A stretch of 64,000 bases of DNA from Aegilops tauschii subsp. strangulata (GCF_002575655.3 NC_053040.3:154195148-154259147), one strand, 5' to 3'. Positions 36,801 through 47,803 are shown, numbered from the stretch's first letter. The notes: generated by a model not told the origin, from the letters alone. Translations and numbers: made by a program.

Positions 36801-37975
36801 GGGGGAAGCGAGCTAGTGCGCGGTTCAGCGGTGGAGCAGGGGCCAGGGACGGGTCGTGTCGAGTGCGGCAGTGCGGCGCGGCGGCTTAGTGCGCGCGCGT
36901 GCAAAACGTGTGCTCTGGGCACGTCCAGAGCACGCACGGCATCTGCTCGACGAAATGCCAGGGCGGTCTAGAGCGCGAGGGTGGAGCTGGCAAATAACAG
37001 GACTAGGATAGGGGCAACTAGGAGCTCAATGGACAAGGTGGCTGGGTCATTGGAGTAAGTCCACAGTGCAAACTAGAAAACATGCCTCAAGCTGACTGTG
37101 CATACCAAGTGTTCGACAGAATGCCAAGAGCACTTAGGCAACTCTTGGAGTGGCCAATGTCTCCAGATCAGGGTCTCTTTAGATGCAGGAGATGGTGGTA
37201 AGATCACTTGGGCAAAACCAGAAACTTGTTAGTGCAAGTTTTGCAAAACTCCAGTTTTGGACAGAAAGAAAAAGGGTTTAAAGCATGTACTTAAAAACCC
37301 CTAATGAGTCCACTCTCCTGGACTTATGGGTTTTGAAGGGAGGGCTACAAGTAGGAAAAAGCTCAGGGTTACTAGAGCAAGGAAAAATAAGGTTGCGGTA
37401 CAAATCACCAAATTGGACCAGAATGCAAAAGAGGTTGATCCACTCAAATTTTTCAAAGAACATCACTGGCTTTTTGCTTGAAGATGAATTGTATGCATCC
37501 ACTGACATCTCCAAACACTTGGAAGAATTTTTAAAGAAATATTTAAATGGGTTGTAGTGCAAAAGTGCCTACTGGACCAGATTGGAAAAGTTGGTGTAGA
37601 GCTCAAAATCTCCAATGGCCAAAAAGGTGTTTTTGCACAAAAGTGGTGTGGAAACATCACATGACATCCCCAAATTTTGGTGGAAATTTTAAATGCATTT
37701 GTCAAGTGGTTGTAGTGCAAAACAGGCTCAAAATGCAAAAGAAACCCTTTTATAAGAATAAGGCTCTGAGAACACAATTCTTGCAAATTTAAAACCACTG
37801 AGAAAGAATTTGTTTTATCATAGAGAGTATTCAAGTCCAACAATACTCTTTGAAGGTTTTTCCACTTGAAGTAAAATTCACAATAACAAAAGGGTAAATC
37901 TTGACAAATGGAAAAGTTTTATTTCCTGGCAACATTTTAATAGATAAAACAAGGCCAAAATTTTGGGGTGTCACA
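33807..37975 (-). repeat. LTR 1 of the LARD-like array
   Basis: This 4,169-bp LTR is the 3' LTR of the left unit. It contains two copies of a 57-bp unit (GTGCCAAACGAGGGTCTGAA..., 34330-34440), four units built on TCTCCATCCG(A/G)A(T/A)ACCG (34680-34860) and a minus-strand TATA box (TATAAAA) at 36545-36551. The long GC-rich ORFs (such as 36722-35892) show no family resemblance and are treated as incidental. It differs from LTR 2 mostly within its first 1.5 kb. Confidence 0.9.
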
Positions 37976-37990
37976 ACACTACCCCCCTTA
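37976..37990 (-). other. polypurine tract, left unit
   Basis: On the minus strand TAAGGGGGGTAGTGT lies directly before the TGTGACACC start of the LTR. It primes plus-strand DNA synthesis during reverse transcription and confirms the element's orientation. The same tract is at 45530-45544. Confidence 0.8.
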
Positions 37991-38663
37991 AGAAAAATCT
38001 CATCCTCGAGATTTGTTAAAAGCTGTTTTGAACAAGAATTGTTTTGAAAAAAAATTGTTTTTATCAAAGAAATCCTTCAATTGCACAAAAACAAAACAGT
38101 TACAGTGAGAGGGCAATAAGTGGTGTAAAACCACAGTGTGTTACACTGGCGTAGTGTGGAAAAATCCACGGTTAGGGAAAACGAGATATTTCTACGCAGA
38201 TATAGTAATTTAGAATAAATTCTAAATTACCAAAATACGCTGGTCGCACCCGAGAGCACAGTGCTCTCTTTGGCTGACAGGTGGACCCAGGGCCCACTGT
38301 CGGCCTCTTCTCCTACCTCTAGCCCTCTCTTCTCTCTCGCATGCTCTCCCGCGCTTCCTCCACCGGCGATGCCTAGCTCGTAGGGCATCGAGGCCGTACC
38401 GTGGTAGTGCGCGGCGTGCTAGCTGCCGGTGCAGCGTGTACTCACCTCGCGGGCCAGGGCGCTGTCGGCACTGCTCGCGGACTCGCCTCCGAACACCGGC
38501 GGTCGAGCGACGAGTGGCGCTGGTGGACCTCGCCCACCGTACACCGATCTCGGGCCATAAAACGATCGCGGTGCTCCTCTCTTCTTCCTCACACCTGGCC
38601 TCGTTCCTACTCCTCCTTCTTTCTCCTCCATTGCTGCTAGCAGGAGCTCGAGCCGAGGCTCTA

Positions 38664-38825
38664 ATGGCGGAGGCAATGCCAGACTGGTATGTGGCCCTGG
38701 TGTGTGGAGGCTTGGCGGTGCTGCTAGGGTTCTCCGTGCTCCTGTGCGCGATGATCCTGGATGATCGTCGTGATGCTGCCGCACGAGTGTTAGCTCTTCG
38801 CGGTGGCGGCGATCACGTGGATTAG
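38664..38825 (+). CDS. small one-pass membrane-protein ORF, antisense to the element (left copy)
   Basis: This 53-codon ORF starts MAEAMPDWYVALVCGGLAVL and has one strongly hydrophobic stretch (residues about 8-32, rich in Leu, Val, Ala and Gly), then a basic/acidic tail DDRRDAAARVL. A CATAAAAC box lies about 105 bp upstream and is followed by a C/T-rich leader (CTCTCTTCTTCCTC), as in plant promoters. It is read against the element's orientation. I recognise no family. It is identical in both tandem copies, which says little because the copies are recent. It could be chance. Confidence 0.3.
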   Translation: MAEAMPDWYVALVCGGLAVLLGFSVLLCAMILDDRRDAAARVLALRGGGDHVD

Positions 38826-39246
38826 GCGCGGCCTCGGGGCTGACTGCCGTCGGTGTGCTAGGGCAGCTCGCGCTCGAATGAACACTCATAAATCTCTCTT
38901 ACTGAGACTGTGGTGTCCTCGAGTGTGGTTAGACAGGCGCAAAAATGTGCTCAAGGATTTGTGATAGTGCTCGAGGTCGAGTGGTGGCTGCTGAGAGTTT
39001 GCTGTTACGGTGTTGCGCGAATAAAAAAATCTATGTCATGAAAATACATACGCAGCAGTGACTCGGGGAAAGGAATCTCCTCGAAAACATGTTGCGAGAG
39101 AAAAAAAATAATTAAAACAAAACTAACAGCAGTAAAACTGTTCACACAACAGGAACTAAAGAAAATCGGATCCGTCGCACAAAATTTTACGAACATGCTG
39201 TAACACATAAATACAAGTACTGGGGCAATAAATACATCAGAGGCGT

Positions 39247-39879
39247 TTACAAAGAAAACGGCAAAAAGACAGGGTCCTGAGAAAACGCCTCTGGCACTGG
39301 GGCACACTCCTCTTCTATCGGGGGAAGCGGGTTGACCAGCCGATGAATGCGCCCTTCTTGGTCAGGCCTCAGGGGTCTGCCAATAGCGATCCGAGGATTT
39401 AAATCAGCGAGGCTCTGGAGGTAACCCATTACCCGCTGAGTTAAACGCTCCTGAGCGATAACGTACTGGGCAAGGTTGGCCAGTACTGGATCTCTCTCAA
39501 TGCGCCCACCGGGAAAAGATGCAACTTCTCCGGGTGCTGCGCGACTCGGAAAATAATAGTATCCTCGCTCGCTGGCATAGGGCACTGCGAATCGAAGACG
39601 AGTGAGCGCCTCGTACGCAGCAGCTTCTATAGCCATATGCGGAGTCGGCATGGATTTCCCCACGAAGGAAACTTCCGTTGGGTCTTGGTTTGGGTACGCG
39701 GGAGGGATGTGCACCACTGCCCAATATTTCGAGGTGGAAGGTGTGATCCTCGATTTGAGCAACTCGTACTGGGGTGGGTGGGTGGCACTCATAGTACTGC
39801 AGGTAAAGTCCCACAATAATTTAACAAAACTGCCGGGGGTTGCGTCTGGGGTTCTCAGATAAATACTGGGGGTTGACAT
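39247..39879 (-). CDS. LARD-like ORF B, dsRNA-binding-like protein (left copy)
   Basis: ATG at 39879 opens a 210-residue protein starting MSTPSIYLRTPDATPG, in the sense orientation of the element. Residues about 18-97 fit the alpha-beta-beta-beta-alpha pattern of a dsRNA-binding domain: helix FVKLLWDFTCSTM, PPQYEL, KYWAVVHI, VSFVGKS, then a helix MAIEAAAYEALTRLR that resembles the domain's Lys/Ala-rich last helix but lacks its Lys-Lys. GYYYFPSR and a helical segment DPVLANLAQYVIAQERL follow. A TATA box (39946-39953) stands 74 bp upstream of the ATG. The same architecture in ORF A shows the two are paralogues. The domain call is by eye. An earlier in-frame Met at 39957 lies next to the TATA box and is unlikely. 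Confidence 0.65.
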   Translation of the reverse strand: MSTPSIYLRTPDATPGSFVKLLWDFTCSTMSATHPPQYELLKSRITPSTSKYWAVVHIPPAYPNQDPTEVSFVGKSMPTPHMAIEAAAYEALTRLRFAVPYASERGYYYFPSRAAPGEVASFPGGRIERDPVLANLAQYVIAQERLTQRVMGYLQSLADLNPRIAIGRPLRPDQEGRIHRLVNPLPPIEEECAPVPEAFSQDPVFLPFSL

Positions 39880-39945
39880 GGCAAGGAATGGCTGTGAGTG
39901 CTGCGCACAAAGGTGGGGGGTGCTCGGCAAGGTCACGAAGTGGCC

Positions 39946-39953
39946 TTTATATA
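39946..39953 (-). promoter_or_regulatory. TATA box of ORF B, left copy
   Basis: The minus strand reads CTATATAAAGG, 74 bp before the ATG at 39879, the normal plant spacing for a TATA box, a start site about 30 bp on and a short leader. It is internal to the element, well away from the LTR promoter at 44099-44105. Confidence 0.6.
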
Positions 39954-40249
39954 GCACCGGGGCTGGGTTATCTACCGGGGTGAAGGGTAACTGGCTGCCG
40001 ATCCTGTTCTCGGGTCAAAACCACAGATATACATATCACATAAATGTGACGTATTACTGTGGGTGCCGACGAGGTTGGTCTTGGTAGCTGTGCCCGAAAA
40101 TTAAAAATGCATCTGTACGGTAACGTACACATGCATAGCTACTACTCCAAAACTAGGAGCGTTCAAGCAGACCGCATGTAATAAAAGCGATACAAGACCA
40201 CATCATTACAAAGCGTAGGAAAACTAAGGCTCGATACAACTCGAGTGAC

Positions 40250-41043
40250 TTAGTCTACTTCATTAATGTCTAAGTGGGCTGGCCTTGCGGACGCCGGTGC
40301 TTCGCCACGGTTCTCACCGTCGAGATTTGCTGGCTGAGGCTGAGGGGCTGCAGGGTCGGGGAAATGGTGATGACCATCGCGGGGGTTGTTGGCCACAATC
40401 CCGTTGGAATGGGTTCCCAAAAGGCGACGAAGCGCTTCTGGGGTCACCAAAGCACTCTGGTTGAGGGCTGGCGCGGACCTCAAAGGATCGATCGGGTGTC
40501 CGAACAGCACGACTGGGTTGTCGGCGTCGGGCTCCGCTTCTCTTCTCGCCGGGGCTCGGCGAACCAGTTCTCCACGAGCTGCGATCAGATCAAGGGTGAC
40601 CTGATCGAACAGTTGCTCTAGTGCGCTTAGATAGCGCACCAGATGTAACAGCGCAGGATCTGCCTCGTGGTCTCCGTTGGCAACCTGGGGCGGCCTACCA
40701 TACCCGTCACGACTGGGGTAGTAGTAGAACGAGCGACAGTTAACTCTGGGCGACAAGTGCCGGAGTTGAACTATAGCTTCTCGGGCTGCCAGTTGGATGG
40801 CTTGTGGCTCAAAGCAAGTTGTCCTTCCAGTGAACCTGTAGGGCGTTCTGGCGACAGACCCCTACCGTAGATGTGCACAGTGGCCCAGTACTGACGGCTC
40901 TCACCGTACATGGGTCCTTGGTACACAACATACTCAGGAGGCTCTTCTAACGCATAGGCACGGCGGGTGAGGTTTGCGAGCACGGTCACAAAACCTCCAA
41001 GGTTGGTCGCTGTGGTCTCATTGTGAACAATGGGACCAGGCAT
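40250..41043 (-). pseudogene. LARD-like ORF A, dsRNA-binding-like, frameshifted (left copy)
   Basis: ATG at 41043 starts MPGPIVHNETTATNLGGFVT. The frame aligns with ORF B: GFVTVLANLTRRAY, PPEYVV, QYWATVHIYG. Near 40850 the reading frame must change by one base: the original frame stops at 40771, while the homologous sequence continues in another frame as TPYRFTGRTTCFEPQAIQLA, REAIVQLRHL, CRSFYYYPSR and DPALLHLVRYLSALEQL, ending HLDINEVD stop at 40250. Total coding span is about 262 codons. The same break is in the second tandem copy, so it predates the duplication or is normal for the family. A longer in-frame start at 41235 lies upstream of the TATA box and is unlikely. Confidence 0.6.
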
Positions 41044-41101
41044 CGTGGCTTGGTTTGGGGGAAAGAGGCTGTGCTGTGCTGTGTTTGAGGCTAGCGTGCC
41101 C

Positions 41102-41109
41102 TTTTTATA
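41102..41109 (-). promoter_or_regulatory. TATA box of ORF A, left copy
   Basis: The minus strand reads CCCTATAAAAAGGGC, 66 bp before the ATG at 41043, followed by a leader rich in CACAGCACAGC. The spacing nearly matches that of ORF B, so both ORFs look like separate transcription units inside the element. Confidence 0.6.
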
Positions 41110-41346
41110 GGGAAAGGGGACGGAGTCTTCCTCCGCACGCTTGCGATAGAGACTGGTTGGGTGTCGGTCACTGGCGCGTGATCGACGGGCTAGGCTGATA
41201 GGTTGGGCACCGTCCGCCGCAAGGCGTCGGGTCACTGTGGGGCTATCTTACGCGAGAAGCTTGGCCGGGACTAGGTTAAGGTCTGATGGTTTGGTTAACC
41301 TAGGTTTATTGACCTGGCTAAGATAGGATTAGCCAATGGTCAGCCT

Positions 41347-41359
41347 GGCTCTGATACCA
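41347..41359 (-). other. primer-binding site, left unit
   Basis: The minus strand reads TGGTATCAGAGCC, the complement of the 3' end of plant initiator tRNA-Met, four bases inside the LTR edge at 41364. It establishes that the element runs on the minus strand and that LTR 2 is the 5' LTR of the left unit. Confidence 0.9.
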
Positions 41360-41363
41360 AGTC

Positions 41364-44300
41364 TGTCATGTCCGGATTTTTGAGATAATAGTTTCCCAAA
41401 AAAGGCCTTTGTGCCCACCAGCCCCAGGATTACTGTTAGCTGATGAGGCACCAACTTGATACAAGAATTCCAAGCAGGGTACAACAATATGTAGTACAAG
41501 ACCATTGAGGCCTAGGAGTACAACACTGGGTTTCTAATGATAGAGGGCGGAAGCGGTTGGATACATCTGCGTCTATGGGACTCCATTTCCCACAAGAACA
41601 GCTGACCAGGATAACTCCTATCTTCACGAGGCTGCAAATGCCAACACGTAGGTTCCGAGGTTGTCACCGCGATGCTTATCTCCCAGCAAGGAATCTGGCC
41701 AAGACAATAGCCAGGGACAAGCCAGTGAGTACGTTTGAATGTACTCGCAAACATTAAGAACACGGGTATAATATCAAACATGCTCCGGATTAATTAGGTG
41801 ATCACACGTCTGTCACGAAATATACGAAAAACCATGATGCACACATGTGGTTAAAAAAAATACTCCAAAGTAAAATACTGGGTGCCAAACGAGGGTCTGA
41901 ATGACTCCTCCAGAGGAAACTGCAAGAATAGTAATACTGGTGCCAAACGAGGGTCTGAATGACTCCTCGAGAGGAAACTGCAAGAATAATAATGCCGCAG
42001 CCGGGCGTCGGGGCGACACCACATAAAGGGCTTATAAAAGATAAAAGAACAACAAGCATGCCGCAGTCGGGCGTCTGAGCGACACCACAGAAAGGGCTTA
42101 TAAGAGAATCATCACAGTGAATATCCAGGAGGTAGAACCATCCCAGGGATACTCAAAAAAATACATAATGTAAATGGTTAGTCCAAAATAATAAAGATCA
42201 CAATCCATATGTGCCACAATCATAAACAATATTTAGTTCAGTCGTTTCTCCATCCGAAAACCGATAATTTGGTCTAGTCAAGCCGTATCTCCATCCGAAT
42301 ACCGTTACTATGATTCAGTTAGCCGTGTCTCCATCCGAAAACCGTCACTGAGTTCTAGCTAATTCGTTCTCCATCCGGATACCGTTACTAGATTCAACTC
42401 AGACTGTGGTCCTTACTCAAGAACATGACTATCCAACAGGATATATCCTCTGCAGAGGGAGTACAATTTTTTTTCCACGAGTAACGGGTTTACTTAGTCC
42501 ATCGGGACTAATTCCGTCTACGGTCTTTTAATTGAAAACACGCCTGACCTGCACACACCAGCTTGACTCACCGGTGTCTGGAATCACCCACGACACCTGC
42601 CAAGCAAAACTCTAAGTGGGGAGGCTACAACCTCGACGTAGCATGGGATCAAATTTCTATTCGCGCGCTCTAAGGGGGTGCCCCCCTCTCGGTCACAACT
42701 GGAAACACCCATGCCCCCGGACCAGGTGGCCTGCCTACCGGATGCACCCGGTATCTTCCACCATGGCCTCTCTGTACGGTGTGTGCTTTGGTAAGGGGTT
42801 GACAACCTACTGAACCATACCCCGTCTACGATAGGGACAAGTGGTGGTACCAACAAATAAGGAAGCTACTGATCAAGACTCGATCTACGACCGACTCAGG
42901 TGGTCCAAGTATCCTCCAACAATATTACCATTTATGAAATAAATCACCACTCCTCAAGCCTCACCATGCCATACCGGACATACTCGTCTCGACGAGGGAC
43001 TAGGGACAAGCTCGTGTCTACCCAAGACCACGACTTTCCCGGCTTCCTTCCGGTATGCATGAGGAGCTCACGAGGATGATCCAAATCACTAGTGTATCCA
43101 TTGCTGACCACAAAACAACTCCAAGGTGTACTCATGTACGAGACTATATCGATACATAAAGCTAACGCATACCCCAAGTCAAAAGGTGTTGTGATCGTAT
43201 CAGAACACCACAACAAAATATTATGCCAGAGTTCAGAAATGCTTGCCTTCAAGAGTATGCAAAGGATGCACTTTTTGGAAGCTTTCCCTTTTCTCCAAAA
43301 TCCTATTTTGCAAAATATCCAAATAACAAATATTTCAAACACAATACCAAAAGTTGTCTCAAATATTTTTGAAATAAATCTTAAAACAAACTAGATGAAA
43401 TTTGAGAGAGGTAGGAAAAAGAATCAACTCATTTGGAGTTTTATTTTAAAAGTTATAGCTGGTCAAAGTCTGGTCAAACTCTGTTTTTTGTAAATAAAAC
43501 CAGAAAAGAAAACGTTTCGAGGGGAATACGCTTTCGCAGCAGAGGAAACGTACTCGGTGTTTTGCGCTATCACTTAACCAGAGAGGGCAGACGCGCGGGT
43601 CACTGACAGTGGGTCCAGAGGGCCCACTGGTCAGGTTTGACCATTCTTTCCTCCCTCCTCTTTCCCTCTGCCCGAACGGCGGCGGCCTCTGGCGATCGCC
43701 GTCGACGAACGGTGGCTCTTCACGGGCACCCGAGGGCGGGGATGGAACGGCCAGACTGGGGCGGTCCCCTTGGTGGTCGCTGGGTCGTCGGAGGTGGAAG
43801 GAATCGCCGGCGGCGAGCTCCGCGGCGGAGGGGGCTACGGTGGTGAAGTGGTTTTTGTGCTCCGGTGGTCTCCGATCGAAGTTGGGTAGTTGGGCAGCTC
43901 CGCAAGGACTAGGGGAAACTACTGGTGGCGCTGGTTGGGCGAAAGAGTGGCTGGCTGCGACGAATTTCACCGGCGCTTGGCGGCGGCCGAACCGGCCGGA
44001 GTTGGGAAAGAGAGCCTCTCCGGGCCAAACCACTGCCTGGGGAGCTCTAGAGGGAAGGTTGGAGGTCGCCTGAGTGCTCGGAGGGGCTCGGGGTTCCCTT
44101 TTATAGCGTGACGGGGCTGGCTCCGCGGCGGTGGATAAGATCGACGACGGGTCGCCGTTGCTGTAGTTGCAGGGCGTCGTGGCGGCGACGAACGCGTGCC
44201 GACGAGCATGAGGATAAGCACGGGCTGCTTCCTGGGGCAGCTGGCGCGCTGGTGTGGTTTGGGCGGTGCCGAACATGGCAGAGGCCGCTGCCGACGCCGG

Positions 44301-45529
44301 CGTGCCGCCAAGTGCTCTGCCAGCGGCGCTGCAGGGCGCCAGAGCTGGCGTGGAGGGGGAAGCGAGCTAGTGCGCGGTTCAGCGGTGGAGCAGGGGCCAG
44401 GGACGGGTCGTGTCGAGTGCGGCAGTGCGGCGCGGCGGCTTAGTGCGCGCGCGTGCAAAACGTGTGCTCTGGGCACGTCCAGAGCACGCACGGCATCTGC
44501 TCGACGAAATGCCAGGGCGGTCTAGAGCGCGAGGGTGGAGCTGGCAAATAACAGGACTAGGATAGGGGCAACTAGGAGCTCAATGGACAAGGTGGCTGGG
44601 TCATTGGAGTAAGTCCACAGTGCAAACTAGAAAACATGCCTCAAGCTGACTGTGCATACCAAGTGTTCGACAGAATGCCAAGAGCACTTAGGCAACTCTT
44701 GGAGTGGCCAATGTCTCCAGATCAGGGTCTCTTTAGATGCAGGAGATGGTGGTAAGATCACTTGGGCAAAACCAGAAACTTGTTAGTGCAAGTTTTGCAA
44801 AACTCCAGTTTTGGACAGAAAGAAAAAGGGTTTAAAGCATGTACTTAAAAACCCCTAATGAGTCCACTCTCCTGGACTTATGGGTTTTGAAGGGAGGGCT
44901 ACAAGTAGGAAAAAGCTCAGGGTTACTAGAGCAAGGAAAAATAAGGTTGCGGTACAAATCACCAAATTGGACCAGAATGCAAAAGAGGTTGATCCACTCA
45001 AATTTTTCAAAGAACATCACTGGCTTTTTGCTTGAAGATGAATTGTATGCATCCACTGACATCTCCAAACACTTGGAAGAATTTTTAAAGAAATATTTAA
45101 ATGGGTTGTAGTGCAAAAGTGCCTACTGGACCAGATTGGAAAAGTTGGTGTAGAGCTCAAAATCTCCAATGGCCAAAAAGGTGTTTTTGCACAAAAGTGG
45201 TGTGGAAACATCACATGACATCCCCAAATTTTGGTGGAAATTTTAAATGCATTTGTCAAGTGGTTGTAGTGCAAAACAGGCTCAAAATGCAAAAGAAACC
45301 CTTTTATAAGAATAAGGCTCTGAGAACACAGTTCTTGCAAATTTAAAACCACTGAGAAAGAATTTGTTTTATCATAGAGAGTATTCAAGTCCAACAATAC
45401 TCTTTGAAGGTTTTTCCACTTGAAGTAAAATTCACAATAACAAAAGGGTAAATCTTGACAAATGGAAAAGTTTTATTTCCTGGCAACATTTTAATAGATA
45501 AAACAAGGCCAAAATTTTGGGGTGTCACA
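41364..45529 (-). repeat. LTR 2 (shared, middle) of the LARD-like array
   Basis: This 4,166-bp LTR serves as 5' LTR of the left unit and 3' LTR of the right unit. Its first ~350 bp are identical to LTR 3 and differ from LTR 1 at roughly ten places; differences from LTR 1 continue to about 42840. From there to 45529 it is almost identical to LTR 1 (one mismatch noticed). TATA box at 44099-44105 (minus). The change in similarity along its length suggests a recombination join. Confidence 0.9.
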
Positions 45530-45544
45530 ACACTACCCCCCTTA
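45530..45544 (-). other. polypurine tract, right unit
   Basis: The tract has the same TAAGGGGGGTAGTGT on the minus strand as in the left unit, next to the TGTGACACC start of LTR 2. Confidence 0.8.
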
Positions 45545-46217
45545 AGAAAAATCTCGTCCTCGAGATTTGTTAAAAGCTGTTTTGAACAAGAATTGTTTTG
45601 AAAAAAAATTGTTTTTATCAAAGAAATCCTTCAATTGCACAAAAACAAAACAGTTACAGTGAGAGGGCAATAAGTGGTGTAAAACCACAGTGTGTTACAC
45701 TGGCGTAGTGTGGAAAAATCCACGGTTAGGGAAAACGAGATATTTCTACGCAGATATAGTAATTTAGAATAAATTCTAAATTACCAAAATACGCTGGTCG
45801 CACCCGAGAGCACAGTGCTCTCTTTGGCTGACAGGTGGACCCAGGGCCCACTGTCGGCCTCTTCTCCTACCTCTAGCCCTCTCTTCTCTCTCGCGTGCTC
45901 TCCCGCGCTTCCTCCACCGGCGATGCCTAGCTCGTAGGGCATCGAGGCCGTACCGTGGTAGTGCGCGGCGTGCTAGCTACCGGTGCAGCGTGTACTCACC
46001 TCGCGGGCCAGGGCGCTGTCGGCACTGCTCGCGGACTCGCCTCCGAACACCGGCGGTCGAGCGACGAGTGGCGCTGGTGGACCTCGCCCACCGTACACCG
46101 ATCTCGGGCCATAAAACGATCGCGGTGCTCCTCTCTTCTTCCTCACACCTGGCCTCGTTCCTACTCCTCCTTCTTTCTCCTCCATTGCTGCTAGCAGGAG
46201 CTCGAGCCGAGGCTCTA

Positions 46218-46379
46218 ATGGCGGAGGCAATGCCAGACTGGTATGTGGCCCTGGTGTGTGGAGGCTTGGCGGTGCTGCTAGGGTTCTCCGTGCTCCTGTG
46301 CGCGATGATCCTGGATGATCGTCGTGATGCTGCCGCACGAGTGTTAGCTCTTCGCGGTGGCGGCGATCACGTGGATTAG
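46218..46379 (+). CDS. small one-pass membrane-protein ORF, antisense (right copy)
   Basis: This copy is identical to the ORF at 38664-38825, 7,554 bp away: 53 residues with one hydrophobic segment. The same reservations apply. Confidence 0.3.
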   Translation: MAEAMPDWYVALVCGGLAVLLGFSVLLCAMILDDRRDAAARVLALRGGGDHVD

Positions 46380-46800
46380 GCGCGGCCTCGGGGCTGACTG
46401 CCGTCGGTGTGCTAGGGCAGCTCGCGCTCGAATGAACACTCATAAATCTCTCTTACTGAGACTGTGGTGTCCTCGAGTGTGGTTAGACAGGCGCAAAAAT
46501 GTGCTCAAGGATTTGTGATAGTGCTCGAGGTCGAGTGGTGGCTGCTGAGAGTTTGCTGTTACGGTGTTGCGCGAATAAAAAAATCTATGTCATGAAAATA
46601 CATACGCAGCAGTGACTCGGGGAAAGGAATCTCCTCGAAAACATGTTGCGAGAGAAAAAAAATAATTAAAACAAAACTAACAGCAGTAAAACTGTTCACA
46701 CAACAGGAACTAAAGAAAATCGGATCCGTCGCACAAAATTTTACGAACATGCTGTAACACATAAATACAAGTACTGGGGCAATAAATACATCAGAGGCGT

Positions 46801-47433
46801 TTACAAAGAAAACGGCAAAAAGACAGGGTCCTGAGAAAACGCCTCTGGCACTGGGGCACACTCCTCTTCTATCGGGGGAAGCGGGTTGACCAGCCGATGA
46901 ATGCGCCCTTCTTGGTCAGGCCTCAGGGGTCTGCCAATAGCGATCCGAGGATTTAAATCAGCGAGGCTCTGGAGGTAACCCATTACCCGCTGAGTTAAAC
47001 GCTCCTGAGCGATAACGTACTGGGCAAGGTTGGCCAGTACTGGATCTCTCTCAATGCGCCCACCGGGAAAAGATGCAACTTCTCCGGGTGCTGCGCGACT
47101 CGGAAAATAATAGTATCCTCGCTCGCTGGCATAGGGCACTGCGAATCGAAGACGAGTGAGCGCCTCGTACGCAGCAGCTTCTATAGCCATATGCGGAGTC
47201 GGCATGGATTTCCCCACGAAGGAAACTTCCGTTGGGTCTTGGTTTGGGTACGCGGGAGGGATGTGCACCACTGCCCAATATTTCGAGGTGGAAGGTGTGA
47301 TCCTCGATTTGAGCAACTCGTACTGGGGTGGGTGGGTGGCACTCATAGTACTGCAGGTAAAGTCCCACAATAATTTAACAAAACTGCCGGGGGTTGCGTC
47401 TGGGGTTCTCAGATAAATACTGGGGGTTGACAT
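46801..47433 (-). CDS. LARD-like ORF B, dsRNA-binding-like protein (right copy)
   Basis: Second copy of the 210-residue ORF B with an identical predicted protein: dsRNA-binding-like pattern at residues 18-97, then GYYYFPSR and a helical C-terminal part. Its TATA box is at 47500-47507, 74 bp upstream of the ATG at 47433. Confidence 0.65.
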   Translation of the reverse strand: MSTPSIYLRTPDATPGSFVKLLWDFTCSTMSATHPPQYELLKSRITPSTSKYWAVVHIPPAYPNQDPTEVSFVGKSMPTPHMAIEAAAYEALTRLRFAVPYASERGYYYFPSRAAPGEVASFPGGRIERDPVLANLAQYVIAQERLTQRVMGYLQSLADLNPRIAIGRPLRPDQEGRIHRLVNPLPPIEEECAPVPEAFSQDPVFLPFSL

Positions 47434-47499
47434 GGCAAGGAATGGCTGTGAGTGCTGCGCACAAAGGTGGGGGGTGCTCGGCAAGGTCACGAAGTGGCC

Positions 47500-47507
47500 T
47501 TTATATA
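47500..47507 (-). promoter_or_regulatory. TATA box of ORF B, right copy
   Basis: CTATATAAAGG on the minus strand, identical in sequence and spacing to the left copy. Confidence 0.6.
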
Positions 47508-47803
47508 GCACCGGGGCTGGGTTATCTACCGGGGTGAAGGGTAACTGGCTGCCGATCCTGTTCTCGGGTCAAAACCACAGATATACATATCACATAAATG
47601 TGACGTATTACTGTGGGTGCCGACGAGGTTGGTCTTGGTAGCTGTGCCCGAAAATTAAAAATGCATCTGTACGGTAACGTACACATGCATAGCTACTACT
47701 CCAAAACTAGGAGCGTTCAAGCAGACCGCATGTAATAAAAGCGATACAAGACCACATCATTACAAAGCGTAGGAAAACTAAGGCTCGATACAACTCGAGT
47801 GAC

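Noticed and set aside
38419..38889. 156-codon minus-strand ORF in the LARD-like internal domain
   Set aside because: Pro/Arg/Ser-rich composition typical of a shadow frame; no family and no TATA box at the right distance. Only the short hydrophobic ORF on the other strand was kept, at low confidence.
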